Assembly: GCA_022036555.1 (NCBI GenBank)
Contig: CM039126.1
Location: forward strand, 4,778,213-4,842,212
Length of the DNA: 64,000 nucleotides
From: Microstegium vimineum
Taxonomy: Eukaryota; Streptophyta; Magnoliopsida; Poales; Poaceae
Direction: 5' to 3'
A program made the translations under genes and the position numbers. The notes under the pieces are model-generated. The model saw only the letters and a program-made list of their open reading frames with translations. It ran no database searches and was not told the DNA's origin. Shown in pieces: positions 33,765 to 44,544 of the stretch; position 1 is the first letter of the stretch; the number at the start of each line of letters is the position of its first letter.

Positions 33765-33890
33765 CTTGTTAGAGGAAAAGAAAATTGTCAGTACGAAATT
33801 AAATTACATGCATAAATATTAGAAAGCGAACAAAGAGTAAACATTTATAAATATTACAAAGCATATATATATATATATAACTATTGTCAC

Positions 33891-36701
33891 CTGGCTAGGC
33901 ACCCAAGTGCATGTACGGGCATTGTGCCCAAGTCTGCCACATTTGCTATATTGGTTTTGCTCGGGATCAGTAAGAAAGGGTGTTGCTCTACCCCTCTTTG
34001 ATCTTCCTGAAACCTGATCCATGACCATCTTGTATCTCGTCCTCTTCCTAGTTCCACGTTTGTCCCAACGAGCACCTGGGTCCACAATGTATCTCGGGCC
34101 ATGGTATGGTGGCCACTGCTCTTCCTCTAGGTAAGGCTCGAAACGGGGAGCCCAAGTAAGTACAAGGCTGTCAACACTTAGCTCTCGTGGCATCCTACTC
34201 TCATATGCATAGTTGCGATGTTGAGCTGCTGCAATATAATGAGAACATGGAAAGTGGTACTGCCTTGGTTTCCCACACATGCATGAGAAATTACTAAGAA
34301 CCACAACATAAGCCCTTGAAGGTCGAACCTCACCATCAGAGGTTGTCCAACCCCTTTCTATGACCTCATACTTTCCCGTGCTATGGTCAAAGCAATGAAC
34401 TTCATGTGTTCTAGCCTTCTCCTTTGCCCTATCAAGATGGTGTTTTGGTTTAGGTGCCCATATCTGATTCTTGCTCTGTAGTGCCATTGCTGATGCATGT
34501 CGGTCATTGAACCATGCAACACACCTAAAGAAAGTAAAGGACACAATGGCATTGACAGGCATGGCCCGTATACCCTTGAGCACACTGTTAAATGACTCGG
34601 CCATGTTGCTAGTTTGAAATTCGTACCTCCACCCGCCATCATCATAGGCCCTTGATCATCTATCTTTTTGACTCATCAAACCATGTAGCCACTGCCTACC
34701 TTCTGCATTTGTTGCTGTCTTTAGCAGCTCCAACTTCTCTTCGAAGTAGCAAATCTCAAGCATGCGAGCAACCTCCTCGAACAGGCGGAAGTTGTCCTTT
34801 GAACTGTCCTTCCGGAGTAAATTCTCTGCAAGGTGGCGAGTGCACCAGCGGTGATGCAATGATGCGTACCCCGGAATCTGCTCATGTACGGCACTAAGTA
34901 TGCCCTGGTGTCTGTCAGATATGACACCAACCTCTCTCCCAGGGCCTACAACATGTATCCGAACAAGCCGCAAGAACCAACCCCAGCTGTCTTTGTTCTC
35001 CCTCTCCACCAAAGCGAATGCTAATGGAACCAATGCATTGTCCGCGTCACAACCAATGGCTATCAACATTGTGCCCATGTACTTGCCAAGAAGAAAAGTA
35101 CCATCAATGGACAACACAGGACGACAATGTCTAAAGGCTTGGACACACTGAGGAAAGCACCAGAATGCACGGAAGAATATCTCTCTGCCGTCCTTCCATT
35201 CATTTGGTTTTGGGATGTACTCGTAATGCATGCCCGGATTAGCTACCTTGATTGCATTGAATAATGCAGGCAGCTTCTCGTACCCCTCCTCCCAATCACC
35301 ATATATCATCTTCCAGGCACGTTGCTTTGCCCTCCATGCTTTGCCATAGCTCACCTCATACTGAAAATGCTTCTCAGCTAGGTCCATGAGCGCCTTCACT
35401 CTCAAATTAGGCTGTTTCTGCAGTGTTGTGTAAAATTTTCTAGCAATAAGGGTAAAGGTCAACTGTTGATGCTTCTCTTTTAGATCTGACGTTGCACAAG
35501 TATGTGGACCTACAATTTTGGTGATCTTAAACTTCTCACTGTTCTTCTGTTTCCTCGCGCATACCCTCCAATTGCAATCATTTTTCTGACATACCACTGT
35601 GTAACGACGCTCCACATAAGAATGCTGCACCTTGAACGACCTTTTACGTTTCACAGAATACTCCTGTAACCACCTTCTCAATGTTGGCAAGTCCTTGAAG
35701 ATCATGCCCTTGAAAATTTCTATGCTTTCCCCATCATCAGGGGCCTCTAACAACTCTTCTTCCCTTGCTACTGCATAAGCACCATGAGAGTGTCTGAGAT
35801 CGCTAAATTCATGCACTAGTGGATCAATATCGGGACAACACTGCCTCATGAGTTCAATCTCTTGTTCACTCAATGCAGTCACAGGACGTTCATCATCGGA
35901 ACTAACAGCTCTTGCGGTCCCATAAGGCTCCTCTCCATCATCAATCTGAACATCAACACTATTAGATGCGAAGCCTGTATGCACCGCAGTGGATGACGAA
36001 GGCACACGATGACAGCCAACATTATCAGGAATGTCTCCTACATTTAAATGAGGATGTCATCATTCGAATAACATATTACAAGGGTGGATAAGAAAAGGTA
36101 AAGTGTTACTACAACACTTACTTGGATGATTTTGGGTCAAAGGGATCTCCTGAGGGGCCGCGGAAACATGAGGTGCAACAACATTAGGGCAGATTCCAGC
36201 CTCGTTTGGAGCGGATTGCGCATCGGGCACCACAACCACATCTTCCACATGCACCTCTTGATTGTGTAACGGAGGATCACATGGTAACGGATCGTCTTGT
36301 GGTGGTGACAAGCCATGAGGGGATGAATGCCCAATAGGGGATGAATGGCCAAGAGGAGTTGGTTCATTGGAGAGCTTCCGCACAATCAAATCCAAACATT
36401 GAAATTCACTCTTCATCACAGTATTGACATATGTCTCCCATTGAGCCTCTGATGAGATTGGGACCAACCGCCTAAATATTTGACCTGATTTACCATGGTG
36501 AACTACTCCCTCAACTGATATGACATTTTCAATAGAATTGCAATGAAGCTCATCACGAGCCCTAGCAAACAACTCCATAAAAAGCGGCCGCTCATCGAAC
36601 ATCAAAGGCACCCTTTGCATTCCAACTAAGGTGATATTACCGAAACCATCTTCCGCTTCCTCCACTCTTCCTCCATGATACAAGGTCACTAGGTTATCCA
36701 T
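33891..36701 (-). pseudogene. MULE (MuDR-type) transposase, one premature stop
   Basis: DDE transposase that cuts and joins element ends. Exon 1 (36701 to about 36120) starts MDNLVTLYHGGRVEE and ends at a GTAAGT donor. Exon 2 starts near 36035. Order: MuDR-type N-terminal domain with DNA-binding zinc region (FKGMIFKDLPTLRRWLQEY; CQKNDCNWRVCARK; GPHTCATSDL), the MULE catalytic domain (PVLSIDGTFLLGKYMG; VGVISDRHQGILSAV), a SWIM zinc finger (CMCGKPRQYHFPCSH), and a knuckle reading YSKCGRLGHNARTC whose first cysteine is now tyrosine. One TGA (34656-34658), where family members have tryptophan, interrupts the frame; the rest to 33891 is open. The exon ends CAG before a GTGACA donor and can splice in phase to the PMD ATG. 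Confidence 0.9.
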
Positions 36702-37079
36702 CTAGTTGATATACACAACACGAAAGTTCTTATTATGGGTAAACTAAATTATCAATGACCTAACTATACATACATATATATATATATAATATACCTATTT
36801 AGCTATAAATAACTATCTATCTTTCTATTTGTCATCCATCTATTTAGCATACTATATATATATATATATATGTATTTGTCTATCTATTTAGTTACAAACC
36901 TAACTATACATATTTACATATATATATATATATATATGTATATCTATTTAGTTACAAATTTAACAAACTAACTATCTATCTATGATAAGTTAACTACCTA
37001 TTTATCTATCTATCTATCATCTAAATTTGTAACTAAAATTTCGAAATACAATTGCTAACTAAAAACCCTAAACTAAACT
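36702..37079. repeat. AT-rich simple repeats upstream of the transposase
   Basis: Several TA runs (36768-36788, 36852-36872, 36915-36938) within repeated modules of CTATCTATTTAGTTACAAA. This is the leader and promoter region of the minus-strand transposase. No single TATA box can be singled out. Confidence 0.75.
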
Positions 37080-37129
37080 TGACAATGAGAGTAATTTACC
37101 TAACGAGGACGGGCTCGACGGAGGATGTG

Positions 37130-37503
37130 GCTAGGGGCTCGGCGGCGGCGGCGGCCGGACGGGCTCCCCTCGGCGCCTCGGCAGACAGAGAGCGAGAGAG
37201 AGCAGAGAGCGAGAGTCACGGCGCCGAGCTCGGCGCCCGCGGGCTATAACACAGCTCGGCGCCGTGGGGCATGGCGCCGAGCTCGGCGCCGTGATCTGTG
37301 GCGCCTGGCGCCGAGCTCGGCGCCATGCCCCACGGCGCCGAGCCCCTGGCCACGTCAGACCCACGCTGGATGCGGGCTAAGGGCTCAGCTCGGCGCCGTG
37401 CCCCACGGCGCCGAGCCCCTGGGTCCATTTCTACATATAGTTTCTCCAGGGGTCCAAACATGAAAATAATTCAAAAAAAAAGGCTAAAATGTAAAAATTT
37501 GGG
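37130..37503. repeat. Right terminal inverted repeat of the MULE
   Basis: Mirror of 29405-29735, with the same CTCGGCGCC-based palindromic units and terminal CCCAAATTTTTAC read from the minus strand. The inner part also contains an AGAGAGAGAGCAG-like run near 37190. Confidence 0.87.
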
Positions 37504-39800
37504 TCGTTCCTGCAGCCAGCCCCGCTCGATCGGCAAAGCTTATTTTAGAGAAAATTTCGATGAATGCCACGGAAAGTTACCTAGTACTGTATTGTATAGC
37601 CACTATTTATTATACACTATTAAAAATTATGACTCCTACTACTACTATTATTACTTTTTTATGTCTTAATGTTATTACACAACGTTAGGTCACGGCTACT
37701 ATTGTTAGCTAGTTTGGTCCAATCAGTGAGTATCCCCTCCATCTAAATATCTAAATTATTTTTGTTCTTCTATAAATTAATAAAGAATTGTTAGTTACCA
37801 TGAGATAGTTTTTTTTAAAAACAATCATTCTACATGTTGTCTACGAAATCATCTTATAAAATTAAGTAGCACTTAATGAGACGAGACATCACAATACCAA
37901 TGTACTTGCTTTTAGATATTAAAATAAAGACAGCAATACATAAAGGAAAGAAAAAGCTGACTGATGACAACGAAGGAATTCTATATTTTGGATGGACTAC
38001 GATAGCATGTAGGAATGGTGAAAATCTAAATCGATGGATTTATTTTTGAATGACACTCAATTAATGGAATAGTTTTCGATGATTTTTGAAGAAATTTTGT
38101 TCAAGTTCACCGTGAAAACTTGCTGCGTTTACATAAAGCTGGAATTGGAATATTGATAAAACAAGAGCGATGGACTGCTTGCTTGCCCGCGCAGAGAAGG
38201 AGTACCAGGCGATGGAAGCAAACAGACCTTGGGCATCCTAAGTTCCTAACACGTGATTGGCAGCGCATTGCATGATACACAGCTCTGGCTCCCAAAATGC
38301 AGCCTTGATCCGTTCTACAGATGCAGTAGCTCTAACTTTATTTCAAGTCAAAGAATGCTGTTCAAATTTTATATGAATTCAGAAATTATATAGTCATCAA
38401 AGTACGTAAGTAGAAATATATAAATCGTCTTAGGATATCAAAATGTATAAATTCAGAAGATGATTAAATATAGGAATATTTAACTTTGAGAAAACAGAAG
38501 CAAGGACCTTTTTACACAGAGAGAGATAACAATAATTAGGAAATAACATATGCAGGCACCATATGAGGGCAGTGCTACACTTTTGGCGGGCTGCCGCGCT
38601 AACCTACTGGGCTACATGTGCCCCCACCCATATGACACTGAAACCTAACCCATCTAGCGGCAAGATGTGGGCTGTCGCACTAGCTCTAATGTCATTTGCG
38701 GCCGGAGCGGACATTGAGCTGGCTGCCCACCGCTGCCCCATTTGCATCTTTACCTTGAGCACCCTAGGTGGCCCTGTTCGCTATGATGAAATTTAACTTA
38801 TGCTGAATGTTTATGCTGATTTGTTGTGAGGAAAAATATTATCCATTCGCTGAAAAAAGTGCTAAAGTATGCTGATAAATAGAGCCACATCGGAAAGACA
38901 GGAAGAGCTTGTAGATGTGATCTGAAAGAGTGTCTGAATCAGCGTGTTCCTAGTGATCAAATCAAAATCTCCTGAGCAAAACAAATATACCAACCATCCC
39001 GATCGAGCTACTCGACCATATGTTTGTTTTTAGTTGGAAAATATAATTACAGACAACACAACGTCCCTTCCTACAAAACCATGCGATTGCTAGCAGTACA
39101 TGTACAAACACGCTTTCAACTTTAGACGCCCTTCCTAACAAAAAGCAAAGCATGTGCCTGGAAGAGAGAATTGCTGAACGAATCAGATGCCAGACGATCG
39201 AGAAATTCTCTACCTTAATGCACGGTTTGCTACTAGATGTCAAATTCAAACTAGGAACGAAGAACAGGTGCCTTAGCACTGTACAATCCTACAAGGCTAC
39301 AAGGACCTTGTTCTGTAACAACAATTTCTAAATGTTCTTAGATTATGGAGGCTTTGGCAGCTCCATCGAGTATATAAATTAAACAGAAGAAGAAAAAAAG
39401 AAAAAACATTTTGAAATAAAAAAAAGGGGCCAAAGATGCTTTCTTTTCTACTATTTCGTGTCCATGATGTAATTACAGGAGCTGAGTGATAATAATCAGA
39501 TAACAGGCGGTGCCTATAGGAAAAAAAGGAATATATACCGGGTGGGGCTTGGATCTTTGCTTTGATGCATCCTTTACAGAGTTCTTGGACAGAATCATTG
39601 TGATTGTGACCATTTGCATTGCCAACAGAACCCTCATGAGGTGCATGCCAACTCAAGTCTCATGATGCACAAATATCTCCAATCAGATGCCCCTAGATCT
39701 TGCAGATATTTAATTTCAGACGAACCAAATCCAAAGCTAATATATATTGTAATATTATGGTGAGGGGATCTGTACCGAAGGAAGAGTCCCCTTTCCATCC
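37504..39800. repeat. Tandem duplication, second unit continued
   Basis: 37504-37990 and 39290-39800 match 27745-28740 and 28740-29215 in order. The piece 37991-39285 has no counterpart in the first unit, where the two sides join at CTATATTTTGG/AATCCTACAAGG. It is either an insertion here or a deletion there. In it 38563-38796 has a 77-codon frame without domain support, and 38770-38880 looks like a broken MITE. Confidence 0.75.
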
Positions 39801-40140
39801 CGCATCTGATATTTCTTTGGAATGAAGAATGAAGAATCTGATCTTGGTCTGTTTTGCTAAAGAGATACCCCAGATCGAGAGGGAGCGTACAACTAGAAAC
39901 GATGAAAGCGATTGAATTTGAATTTAATAAAAAAAAACCTCAAATCACTCTCATGCATGTGTATCGGTACGGTCCATTTCAATTTGAACCCAAATTCCAC
40001 ACGTTATTTATTTATGTTGCACAAAGAGCATGGTGCGCATCAGAGATTCATACAGGGTTCAAAAGACTTACTCAGTTACTCCATCTATATACTTACTAGT
40101 ATGAGACATGATCAAGGCAGAACTGCGCAGCATCGGGAGC

Positions 40141-40554
40141 TCACTTGCGGCCAAAGACGAACATGAGATGGAAACCACCGAGAACTGTAGCAGCGGCCAT
40201 CACCCAAGCCAGGATCGCCAAGCCAAGGGGCAGCATGGTGCCAAGCTTCCAGGTGAAGCCGGCCGTGAGCGTCGTGGTGAGGAGCCACACGGCCAGCCTT
40301 GCCCGGCCGCGGGCCACGGACCCGGCCGGCGAGAGCTCGAAGCGGTGGGTGGCGTAGAAGAGTGCCAGCAGGTTGAGGTGCGACGCGCCGATGAAGATGG
40401 CCGCGCTACGGTCGTCGCCGACGCGGCGGATGCTCAGCACGAGGTTGCCGACGAGGAAGAGGAGAATCGCCATGGTGGTCCAGGAGAGGCGGCGGGCGCC
40501 GTCGGAAGCCACCGCCGGGTCCGGGTGGCGATCGGAGGGGTCAGGACCCGTCAT
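40141..40554 (-). CDS. Small DUF6490-like membrane protein, intact
   Basis: A 137-residue protein of unknown function. Polar N-terminus MTGPDPSDRHPDPA, then helices WTTMAILLFLVGNLVLSI, AAIFIGASHLNLLALFYA, a charged linker with HRFELSPAGSVARGRARL, AVWLLTTTLTAGFTWKLG, and LAILAWVMAAATVLGGFHLM, ending FVFGRK. The layout equals the copy at 10949-11314, and the sequence is closer to the start-less copy at 27267-27587. The ATG at 40554 is the first true ATG; the frame runs open to a GTG at 40608. No TATA box is evident upstream. It is the third unit of the local tandem duplication and the only one with a complete gene. Predicted to be a membrane protein. Confidence 0.77.
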   Translation of the reverse strand: MTGPDPSDRHPDPAVASDGARRLSWTTMAILLFLVGNLVLSIRRVGDDRSAAIFIGASHLNLLALFYATHRFELSPAGSVARGRARLAVWLLTTTLTAGFTWKLGTMLPLGLAILAWVMAAATVLGGFHLMFVFGRK

Positions 40555-41149
40555 CGCGGCGGCGGTGGCGGTCGGGAGTACGTGCTGGAGAGGTTGGGGT
40601 TTTTTCACTCAACAAAGCGCGTGTTGCGGGTGCTGCCCTCTGTTACAAGTTAGCCCGTTTGGTAGGCTACACACCGACTTTTTCAGAGTTGTGTCAAATG
40701 GTTCAGCTCCTAACTCTGTTCGTAGGTGTTTTAGTGGGGAAAAAAAACAGAGCAATTTCTAAGGAGTCAAAGTTACTTTGGATGAGCCATAATTTGTGCC
40801 TTCCTCAAAACGAGTCCAGCTCCTTCGAAAAAAAATGTCCTCTCAAATAAGACTTTATAATAATTTTGATTAGCTTGACTTTGACCAAGTCTACAAAATT
40901 TATATCAACCACTTGGTTTACTAAAAAAATATATCTTATAATTAATTTAATGTTATTTATCTTGTATCAAAATGTTGGTATTTTTATTAAATTTAACATA
41001 GTTTGACTAATTGAAAAAACAAGAATTACATATTTTTTTAGACAAATAAAGTATAAGTATTTCTTAGTTTCTTAGATATTAACTTTATTTCAAATTATGA
41101 CATGTTTAGCTTTTCTGGATACATAATATTTTCTATGCATTTAGATACA
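40555..41149. other. Upstream flank and degenerate MITE-like DNA
   Basis: 40555-40830 would be the promoter of the minus-strand gene. 40830-41045 has MITE-like AT-rich sequence (TTGACTTTGACCAAGTCTAC) without clean ends. 41083-41149 and 41384-41460 look like two sides of an older MITE split by the Stowaway at 41150-41383. Confidence 0.45.
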
Positions 41150-41383
41150 TACTCCCTCCGTCCACAAATAACGCAATTCTTTTACTTCTACAATTTCTTT
41201 TTGACCATTTGTCTTATTTAAATTTTTTATATAAATAATAAAATAAATAGGTCATTATGAAAATATATCTAACGATAAAATAAATCATAATAAAACAAAT
41301 AATATTTATTAAAATATTTTGAATAAGACGACGAATCCTTGTTGAAGTCAAATAATTGTGTTTTTTGCGGAACGGAGGGAGTA
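41150..41383. mobile_element. Stowaway-type MITE
   Basis: TA-bounded, 234 bp. ACTCCCTCCGTCC on the left and GGAACGGAGGGAGTA on the right. The next stretch to 41793 is AT-rich with nothing recognised. Confidence 0.8.
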
Positions 41384-41793
41384 CTATGTCTAGATACGTA
41401 TCTAGCAAAACTAACATATCCGAAAACCAAAATGTTTTAGAATTTAGAACCTAAAGTATATAATTTTTACTATATATTTTTACATAAATCATGTCTATCT
41501 ATGTAATAAAAGAGACATATCAAGAAAAACCTTGATATATGTAGAGACGGCTAGAAATTAAATTGTTAAACTATAAATACACACGTTGCCACAAAACGAT
41601 TTTGCAGTGGTGAGAGACCGTTCGTTCAAGAAAGAAAACAGAGACCTAATAAAAAGACCTAATAAAAACACTAACACATGTTGCAGGACAAGATTTGTCA
41701 CCATCCTACATAGTTTGCGCTAGTGACTGCTGACTAGTGCTAGCTCTTGTGCGTAGTATAGTCATAGTAAGAGGCTATAACGTGTCGTTGTTA

Positions 41794-42586
41794 GAGCAAC
41801 TCTAGTAGAAGTCTCTACTTGAACCCCTACTCTAAATTTTAGGAGTTTGGACAAAATTTCAACTCCAATGGAGCCCCTATTTGGACCTCCATTTTACATG
41901 CCCCCTCAAATTTTAATCTTGGGTCCTCAGGTCTAGGAGCCCCCTATCCGGTGGGGCCCACCCCACTTCCCCACCCGGCCGAGGCAGCATCGCGTCCCGC
42001 CGCCGCCCACCTCTGCACCGCACCTGCGGCCCGCGTCGCCGCGCCCGCGACTGACCGGATTTTAAGGGCCTTTGGTCGGCGTCGAACTGCTCGAAGACGG
42101 CGTCGTAGAGCGCGGCGACCTCGCTGGGGAGCCGCACCGGATGCGCGGACCCGAAGCCGGCGCCGTCGAGGACAGCACGCTGTCGAAGCGGAACGACTCG
42201 AGCGCCGTTGACTCGAGGACAACACACCGTCGAAGCGGAACGACTCCAGCGCGCGCCGGAGCTCGACGCGGGACAGCACGCCGTCGCCGTTGGCGTCCTG
42301 CGGCGCCCTCGCTAGCGCCTTGATGTAGGTGAGGACGCAGAGGGAGACGAGCATGGTGACGACCATGGTGCCGTTGCCCATCCGGCGAGGCTCCTGCCGG
42401 CCCCTCGCCCGCCTCGCTCCGGCCGCTGGATCTAGAAGTCGAGCAAACCAGAAACGAGTTGAAGATAGGGTCTTGGCCTGCATATCCCACTGGAGTTAGG
42501 AGTAAATTTGGACCCCTAATTTTTATAGGCTAGCATGCAAATAATATTTTAAGGCCCCAATTTGCAGGCCTCCACTGGAGTTGCTC
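41794..42586. mobile_element. Harbinger-like element carrying an EF-hand gene fragment
   Basis: 793 bp between TTA (41791-41793) and TTA (42587-42589). Inverted ends GAGCAACTCTAGTAGA and, reversed, GAGCAACTCCAGTGGA. The interior (41940-42480) is strongly GC-rich, unlike its edges, and holds host-like coding sequence on the minus strand. No transposase, so it depended on another element. Confidence 0.82.
41944..42483 (-). pseudogene. Captured fragment of a calcium-binding EF-hand protein gene
   Basis: On the minus strand the frame contains a hydrophobic segment MVVTMLVSLCVLTYIKAL, then the loop DANGDGVLSRVEL followed by RRALESFRFDG. Positions 1, 3, 5 and 12 of the loop (D, N, D, E) are those of a canonical EF-hand. 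In another frame further along, EVAALYDAVFEQFDADQRPL looks like the helix and start of a second EF-hand that breaks off. A duplicated stretch CACACCGTCGAAGCGGAACG between them accounts for part of the disruption. A promoterless gene fragment inside a DNA element. Confidence 0.7.
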
Positions 42587-42809
42587 TTAGCTGCAGTCTA
42601 CCGTGGTGCCATCAGTCATGCATGTTATCAAGTCAGGAGTGCGAAGTTCTGACTTGACACGTCCCGCGTCGTCACCACTGGCGGAGGCAAGGGGGGGGGG
42701 GGGGCTGGCAGGGGCCATGGCCCCCCTAACATTTGAAAACAAACAAAATTACTAGTCTAAGTTTATAATTTTTATATATATTGACATGAAAATAATAACA
42801 AAAGCATTG

Positions 42810-42811
<2 letters not shown>

Positions 42812-42859
<48 letters not shown>
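42812..42859. repeat. TA microsatellite
   Basis: About 24 TA units inside the hAT element. Confidence 0.95.
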
Positions 42860-42861
<2 letters not shown>

Positions 42862-43182
42862 ATTAATATCTTTTACTCTCTTACTCTAATAAAAATAGTA
42901 TCTTAATTGTTGAGAGGTCAAATTTTCAACTTGGACTAAATATATATAAGGAAGTATTAATATTTGTAGTATATAATTAATATCAATAAATATATTTTCA
43001 TAGATATAAATGTTATTAATATTTTCTACAAACGCTAATATTATAGTCTTGGTGTATCATGTTCATGCTAGCTCTTTGCCGATCATCTATAATAAAGAGC
43101 AACCTAACCAGTTGAGTTGCGCTCACTGTCTATAAGGGCACTTCCAATGCAAGACTATATCCTAGAGTCCAAGACTATTTAT

Positions 43183-43446
43183 TACTCCCTCCATTCCAAA
43201 TTGTAAGTCATTCCAAGAATCTTGGAGAATCAAAACATTTTATGTTTGACCAAAGATTATAGAGAGAAACATAAAGATTTATGACATCAAATGGGTATAG
43301 TATAAAAATATAACTAATAAAGAATCTAATGATACTTAGTTGGTATCAAATATGTTATTATCATATTATATAAATTTGGTCAAACTTTATAAATTTTGAC
43401 TCTCCAAGATTCTTGGAATGACTTACAATTTGAGATGGAGGGAGTA
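43183..43446. mobile_element. Stowaway-type MITE nested in the hAT element
   Basis: TA-bounded, 264 bp, with long inverted ends: CTCCCTCCATTCCAAATTGT and AAGTCATTCCAAGAATCTTG on the left are mirrored almost perfectly on the right. It is the intact form of the type split at 5741-7576. It entered after the hAT element. Confidence 0.92.
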
Positions 43447-43661
43447 CCATTTATTTATGTCATTTTGCTGATGTGGCAGTATATTTATTGAAGAGAGATG
43501 ATGCAAAAACAAGACTCCAAGTCTTATTTAGACTCTAAGTCCACAATATTCGAGGTAATAAATAAGTTTAGACTCTATGATAAAGTCTGTGAGTGCCCTA
43601 AGCTGCCTTTTTTCGTCGGCCCCCCTTATAAATAATTCTTGGCTCCGCCACTGGTCGTCAC

Positions 43662-44021
43662 CTCATGAGGCGGCTCGAGCGACAAGCTTCCGCTGTCGAG
43701 GCCCCCTCCTTTGGTTCCTCCCTATTGCCGCCGCTACTCTCCGGCCAGTGGTGGTGGCGGCTGCGGTGGCGCCAAAAACTGGCTATTTGTAAAAATTAGC
43801 TGATTCCGGTTGATTAAATACTGTTCTCACTATGAGAGAAACACTATGAGAGAAAATAAGCTGAAATAAGCTACATGTAGTTTAAGCGACTTGGTGAGTG
43901 TCAGCTGACATCCAGATCCACATCCCCGTGTCCCTCGGCATTGAATTTGGGGTCGTCTAAGTATATGTTAGTTTCTCCTGTTCTCGTGTATTCAAATAAA
44001 ACCTAACGGAAATATGTAACA
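43662..44021. other. Spacer
   Basis: A short GC-rich part (43670-43780), then AT-rich sequence with a MITE-like fragment (AACACTATGAGAGAAAATAAG). No gene seen. Confidence 0.45.
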
Positions 44022-44116
44022 TACACCCTCCGTCCCATTGAAAATGTCGTTTGAAAAACATACCTGTGAGGGAAACACAGTTTTCTAGCGACATTTTCAA
44101 TGGGACGGAGGGAGTA
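44022..44116. mobile_element. Tiny Stowaway-type MITE, near-perfect hairpin
   Basis: 95 bp between TA dinucleotides. The arms CTCCGTCCCATTGAAAATGT and the reverse at 44090-44112 are perfectly complementary over at least 22 bases. A transcript through it would fold as one hairpin. Confidence 0.85.
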
Positions 44117-44544
44117 GGGCTAAGCATGGAGGAGGGACGGGAGAAATGAATAGATCACGAAATGGTAGAAGATTGTACTCTAACCACTGGATCACCCATT
44201 CGATCTGGGACTCTGGGTGCAGACGAAAAGAAATCTTTTTTAAGGTAGTTGGAGAAATATGGGCGTAGACTCTTATCTAATTTTTTATATTAAAGGATTG
44301 AAACATAGCGCAAAGCCAAAGTGGTGTCTAAGAATCTCGTGTGTTGAATAATGGCTTCCAAAATTACTCCTACAAGTCTGTTCTGATGTTGGCATGTTGC
44401 AAAATCAAAAATCCCCCTGAGCTTTTTTTTTTTAAAAAAAAAGTCCGCCGTCCCCCTGGACATGTCGAGGTAGCACAACAAACACTTGCAGCAGGCTTGA
44501 GATCCAACGACGTTTCATAGCAGCAGCATTTGCCAGCTGATGTA
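44117..44544. other. Spacer
   Basis: No coding sequence or repeat boundary recognised apart from A and T runs near 44425-44442. Confidence 0.45.

Larger units (their letters stand above)
29405..37503. mobile_element. 8.1 kb Mutator-like element with transposase, PMD and GRF genes
   Basis: Bounded by a 9-bp duplication TCGTTACTG / TCGTTCCTG (29396-29404 and 37504-37512, one mismatch). The inverted ends begin CCCAAATTTTTAC on both strands and continue through AAATGGACCCAGG into GC-rich terminal repeats of about 300 bp. It carries a GRF-type zinc-finger gene on plus (30018-30704), and a transposase (33891-36701) followed by a PMD gene (31149-33764) on minus. All three have stops or frameshifts, so the element is dead unless helped in trans. 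The paralogous site near 27745 is empty and reads CGTTCCTGCAG. Confidence 0.92.
42676..43653. mobile_element. Non-autonomous hAT element
   Basis: 978 bp with a perfect 8-bp target duplication GTCGTCAC (42668-42675 and 43654-43661), the hAT size. Ends CACTGGCGGAG and, reversed, CAGTGGCGGAGCC. Subterminal GGCCATGGCCCCCC on the left is echoed by GGCCCCCC on the right. The interior is AT-rich and non-coding, with a run of G near 42694, a TA microsatellite and a nested Stowaway. Confidence 0.9.
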
